Below are positions 34,909-43,076 of a DNA stretch of 64,000 nucleotides, one piece after another (the stretch's first letter is position 1; each line of letters opens with the position of its first letter). Source of the DNA: a bacterium (GTDB lineage Bacteria; Joyebacterota; Joyebacteria; Joyebacterales; Joyebacteraceae); contig JALGZK010000001.1 in assembly GCA_025774935.1 (NCBI GenBank), positions 274,266 to 338,265 of the forward strand. The letters are read 5' to 3'. Position numbers and translations under genes: made by a program. Under the pieces are notes generated by a model, which made no database searches, was not told the DNA's origin, and saw only the letters and a program-made list of their open reading frames with translations.

Positions 34909-35379
34909 ATGCTGGGATTTCTCTTGGCCCTGCACGTGGCGATCTCACTTGCGCTGATCGTGGTCGTGCTGCTGCAGTCCGGGAAGGGCGGAGGACTGGC
35001 GGGCGCGTTCGGCGGCGCGGGTGGAATGGGCGCGGTGTTCGGAGGCCAGGCCGCGGCGACGTTCCTCACGAAGTCGACGCGCTACCTCGCTATCGGCTTC
35101 TTCCTGTCCTCCCTGACGATGGCGGTGGTGGTGCGGGGGAGAATGAGCAACACGGTTGCCGGAGGGCTCGAGAGCAGGCAGGCGACACCGGCGAGTTCGA
35201 CCGGCGAGATCGTCACGGAAGAGGGCATCCCGGAAGGACTCCCGGGGGCCGAGGGCGGATTGCCGGAGGGCGGACTGCCCGAAGGCGGACTTCCGGAAGG
35301 ACAGCCACCCGCGGAGGGCGAGACGCAGGAGCCCGCCGGGGAGGCGACCCCTGTTGACCCGGACTCCGAGGGGGAGTAG
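34909..35379 (+). CDS. secG: Preprotein translocase subunit SecG with long repeat tail
   Basis: 156 residues, about twice the usual SecG size. Residues 1-75 are SecG: membrane helix, VLLQSGKGGGLAGAFGG loop, a TFLTKSTRYLA segment and a second helix. The remaining 80 are Gly/Pro/Glu-rich with three copies of EGGLP. SecG assists SecYEG in protein export. The ATG at 34909 follows GGAGG; secG beside tpiA/pgk is a common arrangement. The tail would lie outside the membrane; its function is unknown. Confidence 0.93.
   Translation: MLGFLLALHVAISLALIVVVLLQSGKGGGLAGAFGGAGGMGAVFGGQAAATFLTKSTRYLAIGFFLSSLTMAVVVRGRMSNTVAGGLESRQATPASSTGEIVTEEGIPEGLPGAEGGLPEGGLPEGGLPEGQPPAEGETQEPAGEATPVDPDSEGE
35251..35295 (+). 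repeat. 15-base tandem repeat, three copies, in secG
   Basis: Units at 35251-35265, 35266-35280 and 35281-35295, each encoding EGGLP; differences are mainly at third positions, suggesting the peptide is kept. Confidence 0.8.
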
Positions 35380-35440
35380 GAGCCAGCGGGACGCCGTCGA
35401 CGCCCCGGCGTCGGCCGCCCGATTGACAGACGAAAGCAGT

Positions 35441-35527
35441 GCCCGGATGGTGGAACTGGTAGACACGCCATCTTGAGGGGGTGGTGGGCGTATGCCTGTG
35501 CGAGTTCGAGTCTCGCTCCGGGCACCA
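35441..35527 (+). tRNA. tRNA-Leu (anticodon GAG)
   Basis: Acceptor arm GCCCGGA (35441-35447) pairs with TCCGGGC near 35517-35523, followed by discriminator A and an encoded CCA ending at 35527. Anticodon stem CCATC/GGTGG encloses loop TTGAGGG with anticodon GAG at 35475-35477. A long variable arm (class II) and the T-loop GTTCGAGTC are visible. It reads CUC and CUU codons. Located 61 bases after secG. Confidence 0.95.
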
Positions 35528-35560
35528 GACAGACCGCGGCTCGACGGCCGCGACGGAACA

Positions 35561-35586
35561 GACAGGGCCCGTTCGCGGGCCCTGTC
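35561..35586 (+). terminator. Strong hairpin terminator after tRNA-Leu
   Basis: 11-base perfect arms (35561-35571 and 35576-35586) closed by a TTCG tetraloop, ending 14 bases before the next start codon. It probably ends the secG/tRNA transcript. Confidence 0.75.
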
Positions 35587-35600
35587 TCGCTGTGTGGCCC

Positions 35601-36299
35601 ATGAGTGACACCGCAAGACGCATTCGGACGACATACAGGACGCTCCACGACTCCTTCGGGGGGCAAGACTGGTGGCCTTCGGAGTCCCCGTTCGAGACGG
35701 TGATCGGGGCCGTCCTCACGCAGTTCACCTCCTGGAGGAACGCGGAGATCGCGATCGCGAACCTCAGGCGGCGTGACGCCCTCACGCCCCCTGGGCTCGC
35801 CGCGCTCGGGGGAGAGGAGCTCGAGGAACTCGTCAGACCGTCGGGGTTCTTCCGCCAGAAGGCGCGGACCCTGAGGTCGCTCCTCGACACCCTCGGTCGG
35901 TTCGAGGGCGGACTCACAGAGATGCTGGAGCTGAGCACGCCCCGCCTGAGATCGGAGCTCCTCGCCACCAGGGGGATCGGCCCCGAGACGGCGGACGCGA
36001 TCCTCCTCTATGCTGCCGGCCGACCCACGTTCGTCGTCGACGCCTACACCCGACGCTTCGCCTGCCGTCACGGACTCATCGGGACGCGAGCCTCGTACGA
36101 TGAGGTGCAGAGCATCTTCCTCGGAGCGCTTCCGGCCGACGTCGAGATCCTCGGAGAGCTCCACGCTCTCCTCGTGAGGCTGGGGAAGGAGTATTGCCGT
36201 CCCGAGCCGCGCTGCGCAGAGTGCCCGCTGCGAGACGACCTGCCGGCCGGCGGTCCCCTCGAGGCGTCAGGAGTGGGGGGCGCGGACGCGGTCAACTGA
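35601..36299 (+). CDS. EndoIII-like HhH-GPD DNA glycosylase (COG2231 type)
   Basis: 232 residues. The opening WWPSESPFETVIGAVLTQFTSWRNA is typical of the COG2231 branch of endonuclease III relatives. The helix-hairpin-helix TRGIGPETADAILLYA is followed by the catalytic Asp in VVDAYTRR. The C-terminal cysteine group has only three cysteines (C-x5-C-x2-C) and lacks the fourth, so a 4Fe-4S cluster is doubtful. It removes damaged bases; the substrate cannot be read from sequence. ATG at 35601 is chosen because earlier in-frame codons run through the tRNA and terminator. Confidence 0.85.
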   Translation: MSDTARRIRTTYRTLHDSFGGQDWWPSESPFETVIGAVLTQFTSWRNAEIAIANLRRRDALTPPGLAALGGEELEELVRPSGFFRQKARTLRSLLDTLGRFEGGLTEMLELSTPRLRSELLATRGIGPETADAILLYAAGRPTFVVDAYTRRFACRHGLIGTRASYDEVQSIFLGALPADVEILGELHALLVRLGKEYCRPEPRCAECPLRDDLPAGGPLEASGVGGADAVN

Positions 36300-36542
36300 G
36301 GAGCGGTCGGCATTCCTGTGAACTGCAAACGGTCTCTTATCCCCTGAATCTTCCTCACAAGCTGGTCGTGCAGCCGCTTCACGCCTTGACAGCCCCGCGC
36401 CCAGGTATCAAGCTGGACTCAAGCACCGGATCATCTAACCCCCTGGCCGACGGCCCCGAGCGCGCGCTTGAGCGCTCCTGGGTCGAGCGGCCCGGTGGAG
36501 TCTATCGAACGACCCCGGAGCACGACGGGGACTGGACGAGGC

Positions 36543-39500
36543 ATGCGAGCACCCACCTGCTTCCGCTGGAGCGCGCTCGTCGTCGCGTGGATCGCGGCCG
36601 CCGGTCCCGCTTCGGCGGGGACGCTGGAGCACGAGTTCGAGTTCGTCGAGCAGGAGCTCAGCGTCGCGGTCTTCGACGGCTACGACTTCATCACGCTACC
36701 CGGCTGCGACGTGACCCGCGAACCGGGCCGTCCGCAGCTGCCCGTTCTGCCCGCGACGATCGCCCTGCCTCCCGGGGCGTCCGTCACCGGCCTCGAGGTC
36801 GTGAGCGCGGAGAGCCGGGAACTGCTGGGCGAGTTCAACCCCAGGCCGGCTCAGCGCCCGAGGATCCTCCCGATTCCGGGCATCGAGCTCCCGGACTGGG
36901 AGTTCACGCCTCCCGATCGGGCCGTCTACGAGGCCCGCGCCCCCTATCCGGCAACCATAGCGAGGCTCACGTCCACGGGCAGGCTCTCGGCCAACACGGC
37001 CGCCGGCATGCTCATCCACCCTGTCCAGTTCGTCCCCGACGCAGGGAAGCTCCGCTTCTTCCGGCGCGTCGTCGTGCGAGTCCACTACGAGCAGGAGCCG
37101 CCGAGCGGAACGCTGACACCGAGGCGCGCCGTCCGAGGGTTCGGCCGCTCCGTGGCGACGAACCCCGAGGGGCTCGCGCTCTCGCGCGGCTCGGTGACGC
37201 CCTCGGAGACCGCCCTCGAGGAAGCGGACATCGAGTATGTCATCATAGCGGACGACGACCACGACGGCTCCTTCCGGCCGCTCGCGGAGTGGAAGACCCG
37301 GAAGGGCGTCCCCGCATCGATCGTTACCACCCAGTGGATCGACGCGACCTACTCGGGGGCCGACCTCGCCGAGAAGATCAGGAGGTTCGTGGCCGACGCC
37401 CACGAGACGTGGGGCACGGTCTGGGTCCTGCTCGGCGGCGACACGTCGTGGGTCCCGACCCGCTCCGCCTACGCGATGACATGCGAGGCAGGTGGGCACG
37501 CAGACGAGGACGAGCTCGCGTGCGATCTCTACTTCGGCGACCTTGACGGCGACTGGAACGCCGACGGCGACGACACGTATGGCGAGGTCGAGGACGGGGT
37601 CGATCTCTATCCGGACGTGTTCGTGGGCCGGGCGCCCGTGACCGTCGGCAACGAGGCCACCGTGTTCGTGAACAAGGTCCTCGCGTACGAGCGCGGCCAG
37701 GACACGAGCCACAACCTCGACATGCTCATGGCTGCCGAGGTGCTGTGGGACGACCCCTTCACCGACTCCGGCATCGCGCTGAACCTCATCGACAGGGAGT
37801 ACGTCCCGCCGCGCTACGACCCGATAACGAAGCTGTACGAGACCTTGGGGAACGAGACCGTGGAGTCGGTGATCGCGGCGCTCAACGCGGGGCAGGGGCA
37901 CGTCCTCCACAGCGGGCACGCGTGGTACACCGTGATGGGATGCGGGGACGGTTACATGACCCGGACGGACGTCGACGGTCTGACGAACGCGAGCGGCCAG
38001 CCGGTCCTCTACTCGATCGGCTGCTGGCCGGCCGCCTTCGACCTCGACCAGCACTGCATCGCCGAGCACTTCCTCCGGAACCCCATCGGCGGGGCGACGG
38101 CCTTCATGGGCAACAGCCGCTACGGGTGGGCGTCGCCGGGCAACCCCGGCTACGGCTACTCGGAGAGGTTCATGCAGCAGTTCTACCGCATGCTCTTCGT
38201 CGAACAGGTGGCAAACGCGGGCGCGGCCCTCGCGGCGGCCAAGGCGACCCTCATCCCGCTATCACAGTCGCAGAACGTCTACCGCTGGCACCAATACGAG
38301 CTGAACCTCCTCGGCGACCCCGAGATGCCGATCTGGACGAACGAGCCTCTGCAGCTGACCGTCTCGCACGCCGACACGGTCGTGGCAGGGGCGTCGACCT
38401 TCGACGTGGTCGCCTGGACGACCCAAGGACCGGTCGACGGCGCACTCGTCTGCGTCACGAACGGGAGCGACGTCTACGCGCGGGCGCTCACGGGGGCCGA
38501 CGGCGCCGTCGCGCTCGCGATAGAGACCGTCCTCCCGGACAGCCTGCACGTGACGGTGAGCGGCATGAACCTGGCACCGTACGAGTCCACGGTACCCGTT
38601 CACCTCACGGGCGTCTACCTGCGCACGGCCGGCTTCACGATCGACGATTCGCTCGCGAACGGCGACGGGCTCGCCGGCCCGGGAGAGGACCTCGAGCTCT
38701 TGCTTCAGATCCGGAACTTCGGAACGCAGGGAGCGACGGGCGTCTCGGCCTCGCTGAGCTCGAGCGACACCTGGATCAGCGTCGGAAGTGGGTCGGCCTC
38801 GTTCCCCGACATCCCCGGCGGAGCGACCGAGACGGGCACGCCTCCGTTCGCGATCACCGTCGCTGACGGATGCCCGGACGGTCACGTCGCCGTCCTGGAC
38901 CTCACCATCACGTCAGACGAGGCGCGCGGCGCCTGGTCGGGGGCCATCACGCTGCCGATCTGCTCGCCCGTCCTCGCGGCGGGCTCGTACGATACGGACG
39001 ACACATGGGGCGGTGACGGCGACGGCGTCCCCGAGCCGGGCGAGCACGTGCGCGTCATGGTCGAGATCGTCAACAGCGGGCACTCCGATGCGATCGGCGT
39101 GACCGCGTCCCTCGACTCGGACGACCCCGGGGTCGTGGTCACTGCCGGAGACGTCGAGGTGCAGCGCATCGCGGCGGGGGAGTCGTCTCAAGCGGTCTTC
39201 GAGATCGGGATCGGCCACGGAGTGATCGCCCCGCACTTCCCGGAGCTCAGGCTCGACCTCGGCGCCGAAGGGGAGACCGCGTGGTCCGACACGATCGTCG
39301 TCGCCATCGGAAGCGCTGGGTTCGCCCACGATTTCGAGCAGGGCGATCAGGGCTGGACCCACGGGGGAACGTCCGACCTCTGGAACAGAACGGACAACCG
39401 CTCGCACTCCGGCTCGACGAGCTGGTACTGCGGCACGCCCGGAAGCTGGGAGTACGTCAACGGGATGAACAGCACGCTGGACTCCCCGCCGTTCGTCCTC

Positions 39501-40121
39501 GGGGCGGACATGGAGCTCTCGTTCTGGTGCTGGTACAGCCTCCCCATCTACCACGAGGACGGGCTCTTCGTCGAGCTGCTCTCATCCGATGGCGCGGCCA
39601 TCGACACGCTCGACTTCATCGGAAGCGGAGGCGCACTCGAGACGCTGGGGTCGATCGGAAACGACTGGCTCGAGTACCGGTACGCCCTGGCGGGGCAGAC
39701 CGGCGACACCGTCCGCGTGAGGTTCCGGTTCACGACCGACGCGACGGAAGTCGACGAAGGCGTCTACATCGACGATGCAGCCGTGGCCACGGCGGCGGCC
39801 CCGAGCGGCACCGGCGTCGCCGACAGCGAACAGGAGGAGCCCCGCATCGGCTACCTCCACCAGAACGCACCCAATCCCTTCGGCCTGTCGACCACCATCA
39901 CGTTCTCCCTCAGGGAGTCGGGCGACGTGGTGCTCGCCATCTACAACATCCAGGGCAGGCTGATCAGAACGCTGAAGGAAGGTCCGCACTCTGCGGGGGA
40001 CCACGAGGTGACCTGGGACGGCAAGGATGATCTCGGGGCAGACGTCGCGGCCGGGGTGTATCTCTACAGGCTGGCCATCGGCGAGTACGAAGAGGCCCGG
40101 AAGATGATCCTCGTCCGGTAG
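36543..40121 (+). CDS. Secreted C25 (gingipain-type) peptidase with C-terminal sorting-type domain
   Basis: 1192 residues. Signal peptide (about 1-25, ending ASAG), a propeptide-like region to about residue 210, then a C25 caspase-like domain: IADDDHDGSFRPLAEWKTRKG, LLGGDTSWVPTR, catalytic His in HVLHSGHAW and Cys in YSIGCWPAAF. After it come two repeated beta-sandwich domains (GDGLAGPGEDLELLL and GDGVPEPGEHVRVMV motifs), a MAM/jelly-roll-like domain, and a final 85-residue FlgD-like/type IX sorting-type domain beginning NAPNPFGLSTTITFSL. It is probably displayed on or secreted from the cell. The ATG at 36543 gives the signal peptide. Confidence 0.9.
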   Translation: MRAPTCFRWSALVVAWIAAAGPASAGTLEHEFEFVEQELSVAVFDGYDFITLPGCDVTREPGRPQLPVLPATIALPPGASVTGLEVVSAESRELLGEFNPRPAQRPRILPIPGIELPDWEFTPPDRAVYEARAPYPATIARLTSTGRLSANTAAGMLIHPVQFVPDAGKLRFFRRVVVRVHYEQEPPSGTLTPRRAVRGFGRSVATNPEGLALSRGSVTPSETALEEADIEYVIIADDDHDGSFRPLAEWKTRKGVPASIVTTQWIDATYSGADLAEKIRRFVADAHETWGTVWVLLGGDTSWVPTRSAYAMTCEAGGHADEDELACDLYFGDLDGDWNADGDDTYGEVEDGVDLYPDVFVGRAPVTVGNEATVFVNKVLAYERGQDTSHNLDMLMAAEVLWDDPFTDSGIALNLIDREYVPPRYDPITKLYETLGNETVESVIAALNAGQGHVLHSGHAWYTVMGCGDGYMTRTDVDGLTNASGQPVLYSIGCWPAAFDLDQHCIAEHFLRNPIGGATAFMGNSRYGWASPGNPGYGYSERFMQQFYRMLFVEQVANAGAALAAAKATLIPLSQSQNVYRWHQYELNLLGDPEMPIWTNEPLQLTVSHADTVVAGASTFDVVAWTTQGPVDGALVCVTNGSDVYARALTGADGAVALAIETVLPDSLHVTVSGMNLAPYESTVPVHLTGVYLRTAGFTIDDSLANGDGLAGPGEDLELLLQIRNFGTQGATGVSASLSSSDTWISVGSGSASFPDIPGGATETGTPPFAITVADGCPDGHVAVLDLTITSDEARGAWSGAITLPICSPVLAAGSYDTDDTWGGDGDGVPEPGEHVRVMVEIVNSGHSDAIGVTASLDSDDPGVVVTAGDVEVQRIAAGESSQAVFEIGIGHGVIAPHFPELRLDLGAEGETAWSDTIVVAIGSAGFAHDFEQGDQGWTHGGTSDLWNRTDNRSHSGSTSWYCGTPGSWEYVNGMNSTLDSPPFVLGADMELSFWCWYSLPIYHEDGLFVELLSSDGAAIDTLDFIGSGGALETLGSIGNDWLEYRYALAGQTGDTVRVRFRFTTDATEVDEGVYIDDAAVATAAAPSGTGVADSEQEEPRIGYLHQNAPNPFGLSTTITFSLRESGDVVLAIYNIQGRLIRTLKEGPHSAGDHEVTWDGKDDLGADVAAGVYLYRLAIGEYEEARKMILVR

Positions 40122-40148
40122 GGGGCGGGGGGATGGAGGGCAGGCGCC

Positions 40149-40454
40149 GTGGGGACCCTTCCCACCACACCTGTGGCAGTAGTCAGGATCGTCGAGGAAG
40201 ACCGGCGGCTCTCGCAGGTTTCCCGGGCGACGCTCAGTTATATGTACGAGTACGGTGTGAACCTCGAGAACCGTCTCCGGTGGCACCGCGGAAATCTCCG
40301 ATTCTACGCCGACGAGGAGTACGACCTCGTTGAAGCCATGAGGCTCGCCGGACGTCTCACCAACGTAGGCAAGAACATCGCGCGCGCCGGCCGACGCAAC
40401 GAGCGGATGCGCGCCGAGATCGTACGTCGTGAGGCGGAGAGACGGGACCCCTGA
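40149..40454 (+). CDS. Small protein resembling a MerR-type winged-helix domain
   Basis: 101 residues, no named family recognised with certainty. Residues about 15-70 fit the MerR DNA-binding pattern: a helix-turn-helix-like LSQVSRATLSYMYEYGV, a wing with RLRWHRGNLRFY, then ADEEYDLVEAMRLAG. The C-terminal 30 residues are Arg-rich and helical, with no effector domain. The GTG at 40149 follows a GAGG motif. It lies between the C25 peptidase and the PorV-like gene and may regulate them; this is inference. No metal-binding cysteines are present. Confidence 0.6.
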   Translation: MGTLPTTPVAVVRIVEEDRRLSQVSRATLSYMYEYGVNLENRLRWHRGNLRFYADEEYDLVEAMRLAGRLTNVGKNIARAGRRNERMRAEIVRREAERRDP

Positions 40455-40482
40455 CAGGCCGGAAGGGTCTGCGTCTTTGTGC

Positions 40483-40511
40483 TTTACAGCCGGGGGCTGC
40501 TGTGTTAATAG
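40483..40511 (+). promoter_or_regulatory. Sigma70-type promoter of the PorV-like gene
   Basis: TTTACA (40483-40488), 17-base spacer, TAATAG (40506-40511), 45 bases before the ATG. A local AT-rich patch in GC-rich DNA. Confidence 0.55.
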
Positions 40512-40555
40512 TGACGCGAACACCTGCGAGAGGATCCGACCGCCTGAGGCTATCG

Positions 40556-41527
40556 ATGGCAGTACGGAAGTCCTGTCTGTACATCCTGGTGGCACTACTG
40601 GCGGTCGCATTCGCCGCGGCCGAGGCAGGCGCCGCCAACAAGTATGCCGGCGAGTTCCTGACCCACGGTGTGGGGGCCAGGCCGCTTGGCATGGGGAGCG
40701 CGTTCGTCGCCGTCGCCGACGACGCGTCGGCCGGATACTGGAACCCGGCAGGAGTCGTCGACGTTCCCCAGAAGGAAGTGCAGCTGATGCACTCCGAGAC
40801 GTTCGGCGACGTCGTGAACTACGACACGGGCGCCTACGTGCACCCGTTCTCGGGTGGCGGGGCGATGGCCATAACGGTAGTACGGCTGGCCGTCGACGAC
40901 ATCCCGTTCACCGACTTCGAGTCCGACGAGGACAGGATCTACTACGATCCCGCCAGGATCAACTGGGAGAGCGACGCCGAGACCGCGGCACTCGTCTCGT
41001 ACGCGAGGAAGCTCTCGGACGACCTCCGGCTTGGCGGGAACCTGAAGATCGTGTGGAAGAGCATTGGGGATTACTCGTGCTACGGCCTCGGTTTCGACCT
41101 GGGGGCCAAGTACGATGTCTGGAAGAACACGACGATCGCAGCGAACCTGCAGGACATCACGACGACGTTTCTCGTCTGGGACACGAAGGAGCGAGAGCGG
41201 ATCATGCCGACGGTGAAACTGGGGGCCGCTTACACCCAGCCGATACCGTCGATGGAGAGCACGATCGTCGTCGCCGCCGACATGGACGTCCGCTTCGAGA
41301 ACCGAATCACGGCGGACCAGTACCACTGGGGCGAGATTACGGCAGACACGCACGTCGGTCTCGAGGCGACCTACAAGAAGCTCGTCAGCATCCGAACCGG
41401 ACTGGCGATGGGACAACTGACGGCCGGCGCGGGACTCAAGCTCGCCGGGTTCAGCATAGACTACGCGTTCGGAAAGCACGAGTATCTGGACTCGAGTCAC
41501 AGGGTCTCGGCCGCGTACGCCTTCTGA
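40556..41527 (+). CDS. PorV/UPF0164-like outer-membrane protein
   Basis: 323 residues. Signal peptide (about 1-26), then the hallmark GVGARPLGMGSAFVAVADD and NPAG motifs shared by PorV and PorQ-type barrels, and an alternating-strand body that ends in a C-terminal Phe (SAAYAF). PorV (LptO) is a type IX secretion component in Bacteroidetes, but many FCB phyla carry several paralogues of unknown role. Its position two genes after a C25 peptidase with a sorting-type domain is suggestive. The ATG at 40556 starts the signal peptide; the earlier in-frame GTG overlaps the promoter. Confidence 0.82.
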   Translation: MAVRKSCLYILVALLAVAFAAAEAGAANKYAGEFLTHGVGARPLGMGSAFVAVADDASAGYWNPAGVVDVPQKEVQLMHSETFGDVVNYDTGAYVHPFSGGGAMAITVVRLAVDDIPFTDFESDEDRIYYDPARINWESDAETAALVSYARKLSDDLRLGGNLKIVWKSIGDYSCYGLGFDLGAKYDVWKNTTIAANLQDITTTFLVWDTKERERIMPTVKLGAAYTQPIPSMESTIVVAADMDVRFENRITADQYHWGEITADTHVGLEATYKKLVSIRTGLAMGQLTAGAGLKLAGFSIDYAFGKHEYLDSSHRVSAAYAF

Positions 41528-41634
41528 GGCGGAGCGGAGCGCGGGACCCGAGGCATGGAACGGAAGACCGGACAGAGGCGCGCGCCCGACGCGCCGTCCA
41601 CAAGGAACCCCTCCTTGGGAAGGAGAAGCACTAG

Positions 41635-42960
41635 ATGAGAGGACCCCTAACGAGACGGCTGAAAGCGGCCACGGTCCTCGTGGCGGCCGCCGCGCTCGCG
41701 TTCTCAGCGGGGTGCGAGAAGACGGCCATGGATCCTGACACGGACCCGCCGACCGGATCGACGATCGAGAACCCGACCGACGGGGAGAGCCTGAGCAGCG
41801 AGACGATCAACGTCCGCGGTCGGGCCGAAGTCGGAGCCACCGTCGAGATACTCGTGAACGACGTGCTACAGGGGAGCGCGGTCGCTGCCGTGGCCGAACC
41901 CAACGACGGCGGACTCGGGCGATTCACGGTCGAGGACGTGAGCCTCGGCGGAGAGGGTCACAAGGTCCTCAAGGCGATCGTCACGGACCTCTACGGCAAC
42001 ACGGCTGACGATCCCGTCGTGATCGAGGTCGATCTCGACATCACTCCGCCGCCTGTCGCATTCGAGCAGGTGATCGACGCGGAGTACGACACGCTCGACA
42101 TCTGGGCGACCGGGCTTCCTCAGGTCTCCGCCGTCGGCCGCACCGACACGACCGCGTCGGACGCTCGCGTCCGGTACGGCATCAACTCGTTCCGGCCGGT
42201 CCAGGCGGACACGTTCCCCGGTGAGCCGGGCGAACCTGACTCGGTGCGGTTCTGGGTCCCGATGACCTCACCGCCGCTCACGGGCGCCGACCCCGAGACG
42301 CTGGTTCAGTACTACCTGGAGGCGATCGACGCGGCTGGAAACGTCTCGTCCGAGGGCTTCAGGGTCCACTGGATCGCCGAGGGACGGGACACGGTCCTCG
42401 CCTGGGACGACGGGAACTTCGGTTCGATCGGCAACCAGACGACCGGGCAGTCGGGCATGCAGCTGGCGGTCCAGTTCCAGGCGCCCACGTGGGCCAACTA
42501 CGTGACGGAGATCCACTACTACGTCATGAACGACAACCAGGACAACCCGAACGACCCACAGGCCCCGACGACGAAGCCGTTCATCGCGTACGTCTGGCGT
42601 CCGAACCAGGACATGCGGCCGGGCGTCCCCGGAAACGACGGCCTGAACTCGGGCGAGCTGTATCCAGAGGACGAGTGGCTGCAGCTGGTCCTCCCGAACT
42701 CCGTCAACATCACGAACAACTCGTGGTATCCGGACAAGCAGTTCTTCGTCGGAATGGAGTGGCTCCACCGGAGCAACCCGATCTTCGGTCTCGACGACGA
42801 TCTGCCGATCGACTTCATGAGCTTCCGGTACAACTGGACGGAGTGGGAGCAGTTCACGGCCCACGACGCGATGGTCCGTGCCAAGGTCTCGGACATCCCG
42901 AGCGGCAACGCGGCGAGGACCGCGGTCATCGGTCCGGGCGGCATCATCTACGACGAGTAG
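41635..42960 (+). CDS. Lipoprotein with Ig-like domain, unknown function
   Basis: 441 residues. A lipoprotein signal peptide ends in FSAGC (Cys about 27). Residues about 38-125 look like a bacterial Ig-like domain (PTDGESLSSETINVRGRAE, VLKAIVTDLYGN). A second Ig-like segment follows (VQYYLEAIDAAGNVSSEG). The C-terminal 170 residues, from WDDGNFG, resemble a jelly-roll found in secreted proteins of these phyla, rich in Asn, Trp and Tyr. No catalytic motif was recognised. ATG at 41635, 108 bases after the PorV-like gene; a strong bidirectional terminator follows. Confidence 0.7.
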   Translation: MRGPLTRRLKAATVLVAAAALAFSAGCEKTAMDPDTDPPTGSTIENPTDGESLSSETINVRGRAEVGATVEILVNDVLQGSAVAAVAEPNDGGLGRFTVEDVSLGGEGHKVLKAIVTDLYGNTADDPVVIEVDLDITPPPVAFEQVIDAEYDTLDIWATGLPQVSAVGRTDTTASDARVRYGINSFRPVQADTFPGEPGEPDSVRFWVPMTSPPLTGADPETLVQYYLEAIDAAGNVSSEGFRVHWIAEGRDTVLAWDDGNFGSIGNQTTGQSGMQLAVQFQAPTWANYVTEIHYYVMNDNQDNPNDPQAPTTKPFIAYVWRPNQDMRPGVPGNDGLNSGELYPEDEWLQLVLPNSVNITNNSWYPDKQFFVGMEWLHRSNPIFGLDDDLPIDFMSFRYNWTEWEQFTAHDAMVRAKVSDIPSGNAARTAVIGPGGIIYDE

Positions 42961-43010
42961 GGCCGGCGCCGGCCCGAGTCGGCGGCCGAGCCCGAACGAG
43001 CGCAGAGCAA

Positions 43011-43043
43011 GAGAAGGCCCCGGGAGTCTCCCGGGGCCTTCTC
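43011..43043. terminator. Bidirectional hairpin terminator
   Basis: A 15-base perfect stem (43011-43025 with 43029-43043) and 3-base loop between convergent genes; A/T-containing bases at both outer ends. Confidence 0.8.
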
Positions 43044-43076
43044 CGTCTTCCGGCCGTCTCTCCGTACGTCGTTCTG

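Noticed and set aside
35481-35600. Upstream in-frame extension of the EndoIII-like gene
   Set aside because: It would translate part of tRNA-Leu and the terminator hairpin; the ATG at 35601 gives the family N terminus.
36386-36411. TTGACA with a TATCAA-like hexamer upstream of the C25 peptidase
   Set aside because: The spacer is only 14 bases to TATCAA, and at 17 bases the -10 match is poor; not listed as a promoter.
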